In this document: one piece after another, positions 46,486 through 54,575 of the stretch
Layout of the letters: each line of letters starts with the position of its first letter
Numbering within the stretch: the first letter of the stretch is position 1
NCBI RefSeq assembly: GCF_000264945.2
Contig: NZ_CP013070.1
Span: 1,364,001-1,428,000, forward strand
Length of the DNA stretch: 64,000 nucleotides
From: Sphingobium indicum B90A
GTDB taxonomy: Bacteria; Pseudomonadota; Alphaproteobacteria; Sphingomonadales; Sphingomonadaceae
Direction: 5' to 3'
Program-made: the position numbers and the translations under genes
Notes under the pieces: generated by a model
The model's database searches: none
What the model was told of the DNA's origin: nothing
What the model saw: only the letters and a program-made list of their open reading frames with translations

Positions 46486-46890
46486 ATGGCTCTTTACGAG
46501 CATGTGTTCCTTGCGCGCCAGGATCTGGCACAGGCGCAGGTGGACGCCCTGGCGGAAACCGCCACCAAGATCGTCGAGGAAATGCAGGGCAAGGTGACCA
46601 AGGTGGAAACCTGGGGCCTGCGCAGCCTGGCCTACAAGATCGCCAAGAACCGCAAGGCGCACTATGTGATGCTGAACATCGACGCCCCCGCCGGCGTCGT
46701 CGCGGAACTGGAACGCCAGACCCAGATCAACGAAGACATCATCCGCTACATGACCATCAAGGTCGATGAGCTGGAAACCGGCCCGTCGGTCATGATGCGC
46801 AAGCAGGAACGCGCCGAGCGCGGTCCGCGCGGCGAGCGTGGCGATCGCGGCCCGCGCCGCGAGCGCGAAGAAGCCCCGGCTGGCGAATAA
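46486..46890 (+). CDS. rpsF: 30S ribosomal protein S6
   Basis: 30S platform protein that pairs with S18. 134 residues. Start [20 protein letters not shown], conserved [20 protein letters not shown] and [17 protein letters not shown]. The C-terminus is an Arg/Glu-rich extension (about 105-134, [15 protein letters not shown]), longer than in E. coli after processing but common in alphaproteobacteria. ATG at 46486 was chosen by the family N-terminus. First gene of rpsF-rpsR-rplI. Confidence 0.97.
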   Translation: MALYEHVFLARQDLAQAQVDALAETATKIVEEMQGKVTKVETWGLRSLAYKIAKNRKAHYVMLNIDAPAGVVAELERQTQINEDIIRYMTIKVDELETGPSVMMRKQERAERGPRGERGDRGPRREREEAPAGE

Positions 46891-46903
46891 GGAGATCTGA
46901 AAC

Positions 46904-47128
46904 ATGGCACGCCCGTTTTTCCGCCGCCGCAAGAGCTGCCCCTTCGCCGCCAAGGATGCGCCGAAGATCGATTACAAGGACGTCCGTCTGCTCCAGGGCT
47001 TCGTGTCCGAGCGCGGCAAGATCGTCCCCAGCCGCATCACCGCGGTGTCCGCCAAGAAGCAGCGCGAACTGGCCCAGGCCATCAAGCGCGCCCGTCACCT
47101 GGGCCTGCTGCCCTACATCGTGAAGTGA
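46904..47128 (+). CDS. rpsR: 30S ribosomal protein S18
   Basis: 74 residues, basic. Conserved [40 protein letters not shown] and the end [16 protein letters not shown]. Binds 16S rRNA together with S6. Preceded by AAGGAGAT six bases before the ATG. Confidence 0.98.
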   Translation: MARPFFRRRKSCPFAAKDAPKIDYKDVRLLQGFVSERGKIVPSRITAVSAKKQRELAQAIKRARHLGLLPYIVK

Positions 47129-47141
47129 GGGAGTAAGACCC

Positions 47142-47738
47142 ATGGAAATCATTCTCCTCGAACGGATCGAGAAGCTGGGCGCCATCGGCGACGTCGTCAC
47201 CGTGAAGGACGGTTACGCGCGTAACTACCTGCTGCCCAACAAGAAGGCGCTGCGTTCGAACGCCGCCAACAAAAAGGTGTTCGAAGCCAACCGCGCCAAG
47301 ATCGAGGCGGACAACGCCGCCCGCCGCTCGGACGCCGAAAAGGCTGCCGAAGGCGTCAACGGCAAGCAGATCGTCCTGATCCGCCAGTCGTCCAACGCCG
47401 GCCATCTCTACGGTTCAGTCGCCGTCCGCGACGTGGTGGAAGCGCTGCACGCCGATGGCGTCACCAACGTCACCAAGGCGATGGTCGTGCTGGAACGCCC
47501 GATCAAGGCGCTGGGCGTGTTCGACGTCAAGGTCGCGCTGCACCCGGAAGTCGCCGTCACCATCACGGTGAACGTCGCCCGCTCGCCGGAAGAAGCAGAG
47601 CTTCAGAGCCAGGGCGTGGACGTGATGGCCGACCTGTTCGAAAAGGACGAGAGCGGCTTCATCGAAGATTATGATCCGAATGCGGAACCCGGCGAAATCG
47701 CCGTGGAAGCCGAAGAAGCTCCGGCCGAAGAAGCCTGA
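47142..47738 (+). CDS. rplI: 50S ribosomal protein L9
   Basis: 23S rRNA-binding protein with two lobes joined by a long helix. 198 residues, about 50 more than E. coli L9, mostly in an acidic C-terminal tail (DYDPNAEPGEIAVEAEEAPA). N-terminal lobe MEIILLERIEKLGAIGDVV and YARNYLLPNKKALRSNAANK; C-terminal lobe LYGSVAVRDVVEAL. Last gene of the operon; a terminator follows 25 bases downstream. Confidence 0.97.
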   Translation: MEIILLERIEKLGAIGDVVTVKDGYARNYLLPNKKALRSNAANKKVFEANRAKIEADNAARRSDAEKAAEGVNGKQIVLIRQSSNAGHLYGSVAVRDVVEALHADGVTNVTKAMVVLERPIKALGVFDVKVALHPEVAVTITVNVARSPEEAELQSQGVDVMADLFEKDESGFIEDYDPNAEPGEIAVEAEEAPAEEA

Positions 47739-47763
47739 GCCTTCCTTTCGGAACGACAATAGG

Positions 47764-47792
47764 AAAGCCGCCCCTCACCGGGCGGCTTTTTT
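47764..47792 (+). terminator. Terminator of the rpsF-rpsR-rplI operon
   Basis: AAAGCCGCCC-CTCACC-GGGCGGCTTT continued by a run of T. Textbook intrinsic terminator. Confidence 0.9.
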
Positions 47793-48007
47793 ATTGGCGC
47801 CGGGTTGTCGGCAGATGGGGAGAGAGGCTGTCCGGCGGACCTGGGAGGGCAGCACCCCAACCCAGAGCGCCGAACAGCCTTTCCGCCGCTCTCCATAGAG
47901 CGCCCTTCCGGCGCGCTCTTCAATTCCCGTTCAGATTCAGGCTGCTATTCGCCATTTACGCACCCCGGCATGAATTCCAGCCGGTCATCAAGGGAAGAGG
48001 ACAATCG

Positions 48008-48382
48008 ATGATTTCGAGGTTCGCCGCGCTCGCCGCTTCCATGCTGATCGCGAGCCCCGCGCTCGCCCAGGCGGGCGACGCCGCCAAGGGCAAGGCGGTC
48101 TTCGCCCGCTGCATGGCCTGTCATGCGGTCGATCCGGGAGTCAACCGTCTGGGTCCGTCGCTCGCGGGAATCGTGGGCCGGCCATCCGGCGCGGCTCCGG
48201 GTTTCGCCTATTCCGCCGCGATGAAGAAAGCCAGTATCCGCTGGGACGCCAAGTCGCTGGACGCTTTCCTGACCAAGCCGTCCGCCAGCGTGCCGGGCAA
48301 CAAGATGATGTTCGCGGGCCTGCCCAATCCCGCGGATCGCGCCAATCTGATCGCCTATCTCGCCAGCGCGGGCAGGAAATGA
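48008..48382 (+). CDS. Class I cytochrome c
   Basis: Periplasmic electron carrier of 124 residues. Signal peptide (FAALAASMLIASPALA, cleaved around A20-Q21), heme site CMACH (C35, C38, H39), and axial Met in GNKMMFAGL (about 98). The spacing and the RLGPSLAGIVGRPSGAAPGF and FLTKPSASVPGNKM motifs resemble mitochondrial-type/c2 cytochromes (cytochrome c550). Likely shuttles electrons between bc1 and a terminal oxidase, by family. Monocistronic. Confidence 0.92.
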   Translation: MISRFAALAASMLIASPALAQAGDAAKGKAVFARCMACHAVDPGVNRLGPSLAGIVGRPSGAAPGFAYSAAMKKASIRWDAKSLDAFLTKPSASVPGNKMMFAGLPNPADRANLIAYLASAGRK

Positions 48383-48408
48383 TCTGAAAACCATGCCATG
48401 AAGATTTT

Positions 48409-48441
48409 CCGCCTGCTTGGGAAATCCCTCCAGGCAGGCGG
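48409..48441. repeat. Hairpin downstream of the cytochrome c gene
   Basis: CCGCCTGC...GGCAGGCGG around TTGGGAAATCCCTCCA. Strong stem without a T-run; may protect or loosely terminate the cytochrome c message. Confidence 0.45.
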
Positions 48442-48498
48442 GCAATTCAACATTCGAAGGACTGAGGGATTTGGGTGGTTTCCCGCCACTCCTCCTTT

Positions 48499-48533
48499 CG
48501 TCACCCCGTGCTTGACTCGGAGTGACGGGAAGT
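48499..48533. repeat. Decayed family-3 palindromic element
   Basis: CGTCACCCCGTGCTTGACTC followed by GGAGTGACGGGA: the two outer ends of the family-3 element at 33540 with the centre lost. Confidence 0.55.
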
Positions 48534-48625
48534 AGCCAACGCGCTCCAGCGCCGATCGGCATTCGGTTCAGCGCGAGAAGGCGGACGATGGCCAGCCTTA
48601 TCCCACTTCACGGAAACACCCCGGT

Positions 48626-48781
48626 TCAAAGCCCCAGGCGGCTCCAGAACTCGTCGGGCTTGACCGGCGTCCCGCTTTCGGATGGACGTTCGGGACGGGT
48701 CCAGGAGGAATGGGGAATGTGGATCTGCGGGCTGGCGCCGAATCGGCGTTGGCGGCGGGAACGAATGGCATTGCGGGTCAT
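48626..48781 (-). CDS. Hypothetical small basic protein (51 residues)
   Basis: Short frame, not recognised as any known family. It begins MTRNAIRSRRQRRFGASPQI and ends KPDEFWSRLGL, with no hydrophobic segment, many Arg/Ser/Pro, and predicted strong positive charge. AGGAG stands six bases before the ATG and about three quarters of codons end in G or C, as in neighbouring real genes. A frame of 107 codons on the other strand (48522-48845) overlaps it but lacks a ribosome site. Function unknown. Confidence 0.45.
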   Translation of the reverse strand: MTRNAIRSRRQRRFGASPQIHIPHSSWTRPERPSESGTPVKPDEFWSRLGL

Positions 48782-49027
48782 CGTCTTCTCCTGTCGAGGA
48801 GGAACACGAAACCTTGCGTCGTCGCTTCAGTACCGTGCGCTTTAGCCGTTGGTGACGCGGAGCAAGCTGACATCCTTCAAAAGCCGCGGAGCGTTGCGCT
48901 CGGCAATATATCTACTGTATTTGTAGAGAGATGGAAGATAGCTTTGCTTAAGTCGTGCAGACCGCAGGTTTCGCGGCACAGCCGGCCCGAGTTCGGTCAT
49001 TTAGAGAACAAGGGTGAGACGCGCCTG
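48782..49027. other. Gene-free, relatively AT-rich stretch
   Basis: No supported gene. It contains an AT-rich core around 48903-48930 with an inverted repeat TCTAC-TGTATTT-GTAGA (48911-48927), which looks like a regulator site or promoter for the small frame at 48626. Confidence 0.35.
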
Positions 49028-49117
49028 TCAGAACACCACATTGTAGAGGAACCAGCCCATGATCAGCAGGCTCGTCACAACACAGAGACGATCACCGAAA
49101 ATGTCGATCCGCGACAT
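49028..49117 (-). CDS. Hypothetical single-span membrane peptide (29 residues)
   Basis: Tiny frame starting MSRIDIFGDRL, then one hydrophobic stretch CVVTSLLIMGWFLYNVVF up to the stop. GGAAGGA lies eight bases before the ATG; a second ATG three codons earlier (49126) gives a 32-residue version. No family recognised. The layout (short polar head, single span, no tail) is like small accessory subunits of membrane complexes. Between the 51-residue frame and the DUF2093 gene, all on the same strand. Confidence 0.4.
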   Translation of the reverse strand: MSRIDIFGDRLCVVTSLLIMGWFLYNVVF

Positions 49118-49126
49118 CGCTTGCAT

Positions 49127-49330
49127 CCTTCCTTGGTCGAGCGATCTTCGTCGCCTCGTTTATGAAGGATAAACCATCAGCGCGGAGAAAGGAATAGAAT
49201 AACTGCGCCCAGCCGAACCATAAAAGCGCCGAACCGAAAATACGGGGTCTTGAACATCATTAGGGCGCAATGCGGCAAGAAGTGCCGCTTCATCCCGGCA
49301 GTCCTCGCAAATCAATCTATATTCAAGCTG
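49127..49330. other. Intergenic stretch with a hairpin downstream of the DUF2093 gene
   Basis: Contains the hairpin GCGGCA-CTTCT-TGCCGC (minus strand, around 49271-49287), a plausible end for the nitronate monooxygenase/DUF2093 transcript. A 27-codon frame starting near 49256 on the minus strand has no ribosome site and is not called. Confidence 0.35.
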
Positions 49331-49543
49331 TTAGCGAAAGCCGGCGCCGCGATGTTCCAGGAAGGAACGGGTCGCTTCCTCCGGCCCCCGATAAGCCTCC
49401 TGAAACTCCGCGCTCCAATATTTGAGGTCTTCCAGATCGATACGCGCACCCGAAACCGCGCAGAGCACGAACTGCCCCGGTCGCACGACATCGAAATGCG
49501 GCGTGTCGTAATGCAGCACCGCCAGTCCCTGAATATCCGCCAT
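49331..49543 (-). CDS. DUF2093 domain-containing protein
   Basis: Small protein of 70 residues matching the DUF2093 pattern known from alphaproteobacteria: AVLHYDTPHFDVVRPGQFVL, CAVSGARIDLEDLKYWSAEF and QEAYRGPEEATRSFLE. Function unknown. Its ATG shares one base with the stop of the upstream oxidoreductase gene (TGATG), so translation is coupled. Confidence 0.82.
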   Translation of the reverse strand: MADIQGLAVLHYDTPHFDVVRPGQFVLCAVSGARIDLEDLKYWSAEFQEAYRGPEEATRSFLEHRGAGFR

Positions 49544-50988
49544 CAGTCGCCGGTCAGGATGCGATCGACGAGCTGCTTCACGGTCGGCACGAACCCGTTG
49601 GAGTAGAAGGGATCCTGCTTGAACTTATAGGCGCCATGGCCCGCGAACAGCAGATTCTTGTCGAGATCGCCGCCATGCACCGCCTCCTGCAAGGACTTCT
49701 GGATGCAGAAGCTGCGCGGGTCGGCCAGGCGCCCGGTCGAGTTGGTCTCGCTGTCCATCCAGCTTGAGAAGGCGCATTGGCTGAGGCAGCCCATGCAGTC
49801 GGTCTGGTCCTTGCGGATTTCGGCCTTTTCCTCCTCGGTCACGAACACCAGCGTATTGTCGGGCGTCTTGAGCGCGGAGGTGAAGCCCTGCCCCACCCAT
49901 TCGCGGGCGCGCAGCAGGTCGCCCCGCGTCACCCAGAAATTCTTGCCCTTCACGCCCGCGTCGAGCTGGTGCGTATGGTCGCCCGCCTGTTCGGTGCTGA
50001 AGGGAATCTGCCGTTCGGAGCGCGCCTCAAGCTGGCGCAGGAAGGGATTGCGAACCGCCGAACTGTAGAAGCCGGTCGGCGAGAAGCGGTGCAGCAGCAC
50101 GTCGCCCGGCTCCAACTGCATCAGCCGCTCTTTCCAGAGCTGCGGGATCGGGCTTTCCTGCGTCAGCAGCGGACGGGTGCCGAACTGGAACATGATCGCG
50201 CCCAGTTCGGGATTGTCGATCCAGTCGTTCCAGTCCTTGAGCGCCCAGACGCCGCCCGCCATGACGATGGGCACATCGTCGGAAATGCCGCCTTCCCGCA
50301 TGGTGACGCGCAGGTCGCGGACGCGGGGATAGGGATCCTGCGGCGCCTTCGGGTCTTCGGCGTTGGACAGGCCGTTATGCCCGCCCGCCAGCCACGGGTC
50401 CTCATAGACCACGGCGGCGAGCCATTCCGACGCCTTGGAATAGGCGCGCTTCCACAGGGCGCGGAAGGCGCGGCCGGAACTGACGATGGGCAGATAGTTG
50501 ACGCCGTAGGAGGCGGCGATCTCCGACAGCTTGTAGGGCATGCCCGCGCCGCAGGTGACGCCCGCGACCATTCCCTTCGTCTTTTCCAGGACGCCGTGCA
50601 GGACGCGCTGCGCGCCGCCCATTTCCCAGAGCACGTTGATGTTGATCGCGCCCTTGCCGCCCGCGATTTCGAAGGCGCGCTTCACCTGTTCGACCGCGCC
50701 GTCTATGGCATAGGCGATCAGTTCCTCATGCCGGTCGCGACGGGTGCGGCCATGATAGACCTGGGGAATGACGTTGCCGAAGCTGTCATAGCTGTCCGCA
50801 TTGACCGCCGACACCGTGCCGATGCCGCCGGCCGCCGCCCAGGCGCCGGAACTGGCATGGTTGGAAACGGCCACCCCCTTGCCGCCTTCGACCAATGGCC
50901 AGACTTCCCGGCCGCCGTAAACGATGGGCTTCAACCCCTTGAACAACGCAATCTCCCACGCAAAAAATTCCGTGGCCCCCAACCACAT
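49543..50988 (-). CDS. Nitronate monooxygenase-like flavin oxidoreductase
   Basis: TIM-barrel FMN enzyme of 481 residues in the NPD/nitronate monooxygenase superfamily. The barrel includes GVAVSNHASSGAWAAAGGIG, VAGVTCGAGMPYKLSEIAAS, VPIVMAGGVWALKDWNDWID and ELGAIMFQFGTRPLLTQES. It is longer than typical NMO (about 320-350), with an extra C-terminal part carrying a cysteine cluster DCMGCLSQCAFSSW (C at about 399, 402, 406) and another Cys in RSFCIQKS, possibly a metal or Fe-S site. ATG at 50988 was chosen; the frame upstream overlaps the glycosyltransferase. Substrate unknown. Confidence 0.82.
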   Translation of the reverse strand: MWLGATEFFAWEIALFKGLKPIVYGGREVWPLVEGGKGVAVSNHASSGAWAAAGGIGTVSAVNADSYDSFGNVIPQVYHGRTRRDRHEELIAYAIDGAVEQVKRAFEIAGGKGAININVLWEMGGAQRVLHGVLEKTKGMVAGVTCGAGMPYKLSEIAASYGVNYLPIVSSGRAFRALWKRAYSKASEWLAAVVYEDPWLAGGHNGLSNAEDPKAPQDPYPRVRDLRVTMREGGISDDVPIVMAGGVWALKDWNDWIDNPELGAIMFQFGTRPLLTQESPIPQLWKERLMQLEPGDVLLHRFSPTGFYSSAVRNPFLRQLEARSERQIPFSTEQAGDHTHQLDAGVKGKNFWVTRGDLLRAREWVGQGFTSALKTPDNTLVFVTEEEKAEIRKDQTDCMGCLSQCAFSSWMDSETNSTGRLADPRSFCIQKSLQEAVHGGDLDKNLLFAGHGAYKFKQDPFYSNGFVPTVKQLVDRILTGD

Positions 50989-51041
50989 GAAGGCCGCCCT
51001 ATAGCAGCTTTGCGGTCGGATGACGAATATTTGGGCGCGCC

Positions 51042-52193
51042 CTACCGCAAAATATGGGGACTGGATAGTGCCTGCCCGTAAAGCGCGGCATAGGCGTCCA
51101 CCATCGCGGCTTCGGTGAAATCGCGCCCGGCGCGGTGACGATTCGCCTCGCCAAGCCGTTGCCGCAGGTCGGGGTCGCCGGCCAGCGTGCCGAGCGCGGC
51201 CGACAGGGCCGCCTCGTCCGGGACGATGAACGGCCGGTTTTCGGGCGCGACCATGGCGGCGACGTCGCCCACGTCGGTCGATGCGACGGGCAGGCCCGCC
51301 GCCATCGCCTCCACCAGCGAGATCGGGAACTGCTCGCTGTCGGAAGACAAAGCGAAGATGTCGAACAGGCCCATGAAGCGCCAGGGTTCCGGCAGGAATC
51401 CGGCCATGCAGATGTCCGCCAGCCCATGATCCCTGGCTTCCGCCGCTATGGCGTCGCGCTCCGGCCCCTCCCCCACCACCACCAGTTGCAGCCGGTCGCG
51501 ATGCGGCGCGACGGCGCGGACGAGGCGGCGGATATTCTTGACCGGACGCAGGCCCGCCACGGTGCCGACCAGCAGCTTGCCGGCCGCGCGGTCGAGGGCG
51601 GGAATGGCGTCGGGCAAGGGCGGCTGCCCATAGCGCGCCGTGTCGATGCCGTTGCGGATCAGATGGACCTTCCGCGGCGGCTGACGCCACATGTCGCGGG
51701 CGATGCCTTCAAGCCGGACGGACGGGACGACCAGCGCATGCGCGCGCTGGAGCGCCAGGCGGCGATAGAGGTTGCGCTGCGGCTTGAGGCCGCCCGCCTC
51801 ATCCGCGTTGAAGCCGTCCTCATGATGGATCAGTGGCGGCCCGCCATGGATGCGCCGCGCCATCACCGCGTCCATCGCGCCCCAATTATAGCTGAGGACA
51901 AGGTCGTAATCCGCCAGGAAGGCCGCGATCGCCCTGAAGCGCCCAAGGCCCGGCCTGCCAGCGAGCGGAGGGGGTTCGGGAAAGTCGACCGGCGTGGCGG
52001 GGTCGATGGCGTCGCGCGCGCTCATCAGTTGGGGTGCGGCGCTGACGATGCTGTGACGGGCGCGGTCGCCCCAGAGGTTCATCAGGCGCACGGCCCGCGC
52101 CTCCTTGCCGCCCAGGGAAAAGCTGCCGTGGACATGCAGCAGCCGGGGCGGGCCATCGATCTGCCGAGGCCGGGGCGCGGCGAAACGGACCAT
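51042..52193 (-). CDS. Glycosyltransferase family 4 protein
   Basis: GT-B fold enzyme of 383 residues. N-terminal domain starts with LLHVHGSFSLGGKEARAVRL; C-terminal nucleotide-sugar domain has VGTVAGLRPVKNIRRLVRAV, LVVVGEGPERDAIAAEA, and the E-x7-E-like DIFALSSDSEQFPISLVEAM. Transfers a sugar to an unidentified lipid or glycan acceptor. ATG at 52193 was chosen; a TTG three codons earlier is an alternative. Follows the hydrolase gene by 15 bases on the same strand. Confidence 0.88.
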   Translation of the reverse strand: MVRFAAPRPRQIDGPPRLLHVHGSFSLGGKEARAVRLMNLWGDRARHSIVSAAPQLMSARDAIDPATPVDFPEPPPLAGRPGLGRFRAIAAFLADYDLVLSYNWGAMDAVMARRIHGGPPLIHHEDGFNADEAGGLKPQRNLYRRLALQRAHALVVPSVRLEGIARDMWRQPPRKVHLIRNGIDTARYGQPPLPDAIPALDRAAGKLLVGTVAGLRPVKNIRRLVRAVAPHRDRLQLVVVGEGPERDAIAAEARDHGLADICMAGFLPEPWRFMGLFDIFALSSDSEQFPISLVEAMAAGLPVASTDVGDVAAMVAPENRPFIVPDEAALSAALGTLAGDPDLRQRLGEANRHRAGRDFTEAAMVDAYAALYGQALSSPHILR

Positions 52194-52208
52194 GCCGCTC
52201 AAGCCGCT

Positions 52209-53078
52209 TCAGCCATTCAGCACCCGCGCCAGCAGCCGGTCGATGGCGACGACGGATTCCGGCTCGTCCAGGACGGGGGCGTGACCGACATTGGAAATGG
52301 TCGCGCATTCCGCGCCAGGGCCGATTTCCGCCACCATGCGGGCGGCGGTGGCGGCGGAGAGCAGGTCGGAACGCTCGCCCCGCAGCACCAGCGTCGGAAT
52401 GTCGCGAAAGGCCTGCATGACCGGCCACATGTCCACGCTCCCCTCGCTGCCCGCGACCCGCAGCGGCTCCGCTATGCGCATGTCATAGTCGAGCACGACG
52501 CGCCCCGCGCTGTTGAGGCGGTAGAGGCGCTTGGCCATGGCCAGCCATTGGTCGAGGCCATAGCCGGGATAGATGTCCCGGTTCGATTCCTCCAGGGCGC
52601 GGGCGGCATGGACCCAGCTTGGATGCGACTGGCCGATGCCGACATAAGTGCGGATGCGCGCAAGGCCGGCCTCCTCCAGCGTCGGCCCGACATCGTTGAG
52701 CAGCGCGCCCGCCAGCCATTCGCGATGGGTCGCCGCGATCAGCATGGTGATGATGCCGCCCAGCGACGTGCCGATGGCGACGAAGCGGGTGATGGCCAAG
52801 TCCGCCAGCAGGCGGCCGATGTCCTGCAGATAGGTGAGCGGGACATAGGTCATCGGGTCCTTCGCTTGCGCGCTTTCGGCGCGGCCGCGCATGTCGGGAC
52901 AGATGAGGCGCCATGGCCCGGCGAGGCGCGCCGCCAGCGGCTCGAAATCGCGGGCGTTGCGAGTGAGGCCCGGCAGGCAGAGCAGGGGCGGACGGCCATC
53001 CTCCCCCCCGGCATAATCGCGATAATGGAGCCTCAGCCCGTCGGGGGACCACCAGTATCCGTCGCTATGGCTGCTCAA
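52209..53078 (-). CDS. Alpha/beta hydrolase
   Basis: Cytoplasmic alpha/beta-fold hydrolase of 289 residues. LLCLPGLTRNARDFEPLAAR gives the oxyanion region, AIGTSLGGIITML the nucleophile elbow (GTSLGG, Ser), an Asp in VLRGERSDLLSAAT, and the catalytic His in ISNVGHAPVLDEP. Its start is uncertain: TTG at 53078 with GGAAGGA nine bases upstream is preferred; a GTG at 53096 is possible. Divergent from selO with only about 40 bases between starts. Confidence 0.82.
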   Translation of the reverse strand: MSSHSDGYWWSPDGLRLHYRDYAGGEDGRPPLLCLPGLTRNARDFEPLAARLAGPWRLICPDMRGRAESAQAKDPMTYVPLTYLQDIGRLLADLAITRFVAIGTSLGGIITMLIAATHREWLAGALLNDVGPTLEEAGLARIRTYVGIGQSHPSWVHAARALEESNRDIYPGYGLDQWLAMAKRLYRLNSAGRVVLDYDMRIAEPLRVAGSEGSVDMWPVMQAFRDIPTLVLRGERSDLLSAATAARMVAEIGPGAECATISNVGHAPVLDEPESVVAIDRLLARVLNG

Positions 53079-53118
53079 GCTGCTTGATCCTTCCACCCTG
53101 CATCCCCCATATCGCCGC

Positions 53119-54513
53119 ATGCGTCCTGCCCTGCAACCCGCCAAATTCAGCCCCGCGAATGAAATCGCCGTGCTGCAGCCCGATTTTGCCGATCCCGTCG
53201 CGGCGGCGGACTTTCCCCGGACCATCCTGCGTTTCCGCAATGACCGATGGGCGAAAGCGGTGGGCCTCAGCGACCTGAGCGATGAGCAATGGCTGGCGCA
53301 TTTCGGCCGGTTCCAGCCGCTGGAGGGATCGCTGCCCCAGCCGCTGGCGCTGCGCTATCATGGGCATCAGTTCCGCGTGTACAATCCCGACATCGGGGAC
53401 GGCCGCGGCTTCCTGTTCGCGCAGCTTCGGGACGGCGTCGGCCGGCTGCTGGACCTGGGCACCAAGGGTTCGGGCCGGACGCCCTATAGCCGCTTCGGCG
53501 ACGGCAGGCTGACGCTGAAGGGCGGCGTGCGGGAGATTTTGGCGACGGAGATGCTCGAGGCGCTGGGCGTCAACAGCTCGAAGACCTTTTCCATCGTCGA
53601 GACGGGCGAGGCGCTGGAGCGCAATGACGAACCCTCCCCCACCCGCGCGGCGGTTATGGTGCGGCTCAGCCACTCGCATATCCGAATCGGCTCCTTCCAG
53701 CGCGCCGCCTATTTCGACGACAAGGCGCTGCTGGAGCGGCTGGTCGACTATGCGCTGACGAAGCTCTACGGCGAGGAGCCGGGCGACAATCCTCCCGCGC
53801 AACTGCTGGGCCGGGTGGTTGAACGCACGGCCGATCTGGCGGCGAGCTATATGGTGGCGGGCTTCGTCCATGGCGTGCTCAACAGCGACAACATCAATGT
53901 GACGGGCGAGAGCTTCGACTATGGGCCGTGGCGGTTCGCGCCGCTTTGGGAACCGGGGTTCACCGCCGCCTATTTCGACCATGCCGGGCTCTACGCCTTC
54001 GGACGGCAGGCGGAGGCGATCCATTGGGACGTGGCGCAGCTTGCCGTGTCGCTGCGTCCCTTGACGGAGGCCGAACCGCTGATCGCGCAGTTGGAGCGTT
54101 TTCCAGCGCTTTATGGCGAAGCGATGGCGCGCCGCTTCTGCTGGCGCCTGGGAGTCTTGCCGACGGACGATGCCGCCGCCATGGTCGAGGCGGCGGTTCG
54201 GGGCATGGTCGCCACCCAGCGGCCGATCGATCGCTTCTTCCAAGACTGGCGGGGCGGCGACCCCCGCGACGGCGCGCCTTATGCCGCGGAGGAATGGGCC
54301 GGTTTCCGCGAGGCGATCGCCGGGTTCGAGGCGAGCGGGCCGATGGATCATGGCTATTGGGCCGATCCGCTGCCCTGCTCCATGCATATCGATGAGGTGG
54401 AGGCGATCTGGAGCGCCATCGACCGGGATGATGACTGGGCGCCGCTGCATGCGAAGGTGGCGGCGGTCCGGCGCATGGGCGAAGCGATGGGCGACGCCCC
54501 GGACCTGCCCTGA
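53119..54513 (+). CDS. selO: Protein adenylyltransferase SelO (YdiU/UPF0061)
   Basis: Pseudokinase-fold enzyme that transfers AMP from ATP to Ser/Thr/Tyr of target proteins; in E. coli it affects redox-related targets. 464 residues, family length. Key segments: ALRYHGHQFRVYNPDIGDGR, LDLGTKGSGRTPYSRFGDGR, LKGGVREILATEMLEALGV, and FVHGVLNSDNINVTGESFDY (metal-binding Asn and Asp). The C-terminus lacks the Cys-containing end seen in some homologues. ATG at 53119 lies close to the divergent hydrolase start, so the promoters overlap. Confidence 0.93.
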   Translation: MRPALQPAKFSPANEIAVLQPDFADPVAAADFPRTILRFRNDRWAKAVGLSDLSDEQWLAHFGRFQPLEGSLPQPLALRYHGHQFRVYNPDIGDGRGFLFAQLRDGVGRLLDLGTKGSGRTPYSRFGDGRLTLKGGVREILATEMLEALGVNSSKTFSIVETGEALERNDEPSPTRAAVMVRLSHSHIRIGSFQRAAYFDDKALLERLVDYALTKLYGEEPGDNPPAQLLGRVVERTADLAASYMVAGFVHGVLNSDNINVTGESFDYGPWRFAPLWEPGFTAAYFDHAGLYAFGRQAEAIHWDVAQLAVSLRPLTEAEPLIAQLERFPALYGEAMARRFCWRLGVLPTDDAAAMVEAAVRGMVATQRPIDRFFQDWRGGDPRDGAPYAAEEWAGFREAIAGFEASGPMDHGYWADPLPCSMHIDEVEAIWSAIDRDDDWAPLHAKVAAVRRMGEAMGDAPDLP

Positions 54514-54575
54514 GCCGATGCCTCGCCGGGAGCCAGGCCCTTCCCTAAAGCGGAATTAATTGCCATATCGGCACC

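Noticed and set aside
48522..48845. 107-codon frame on the plus strand
   Set aside because: No ribosome site, crosses a decayed repeat region and overlaps a better small frame on the other strand.
49173..49256. 27-codon hydrophobic frame on the minus strand
   Set aside because: No ribosome site and the start lies just after a hairpin; weaker than the frame at 49028.
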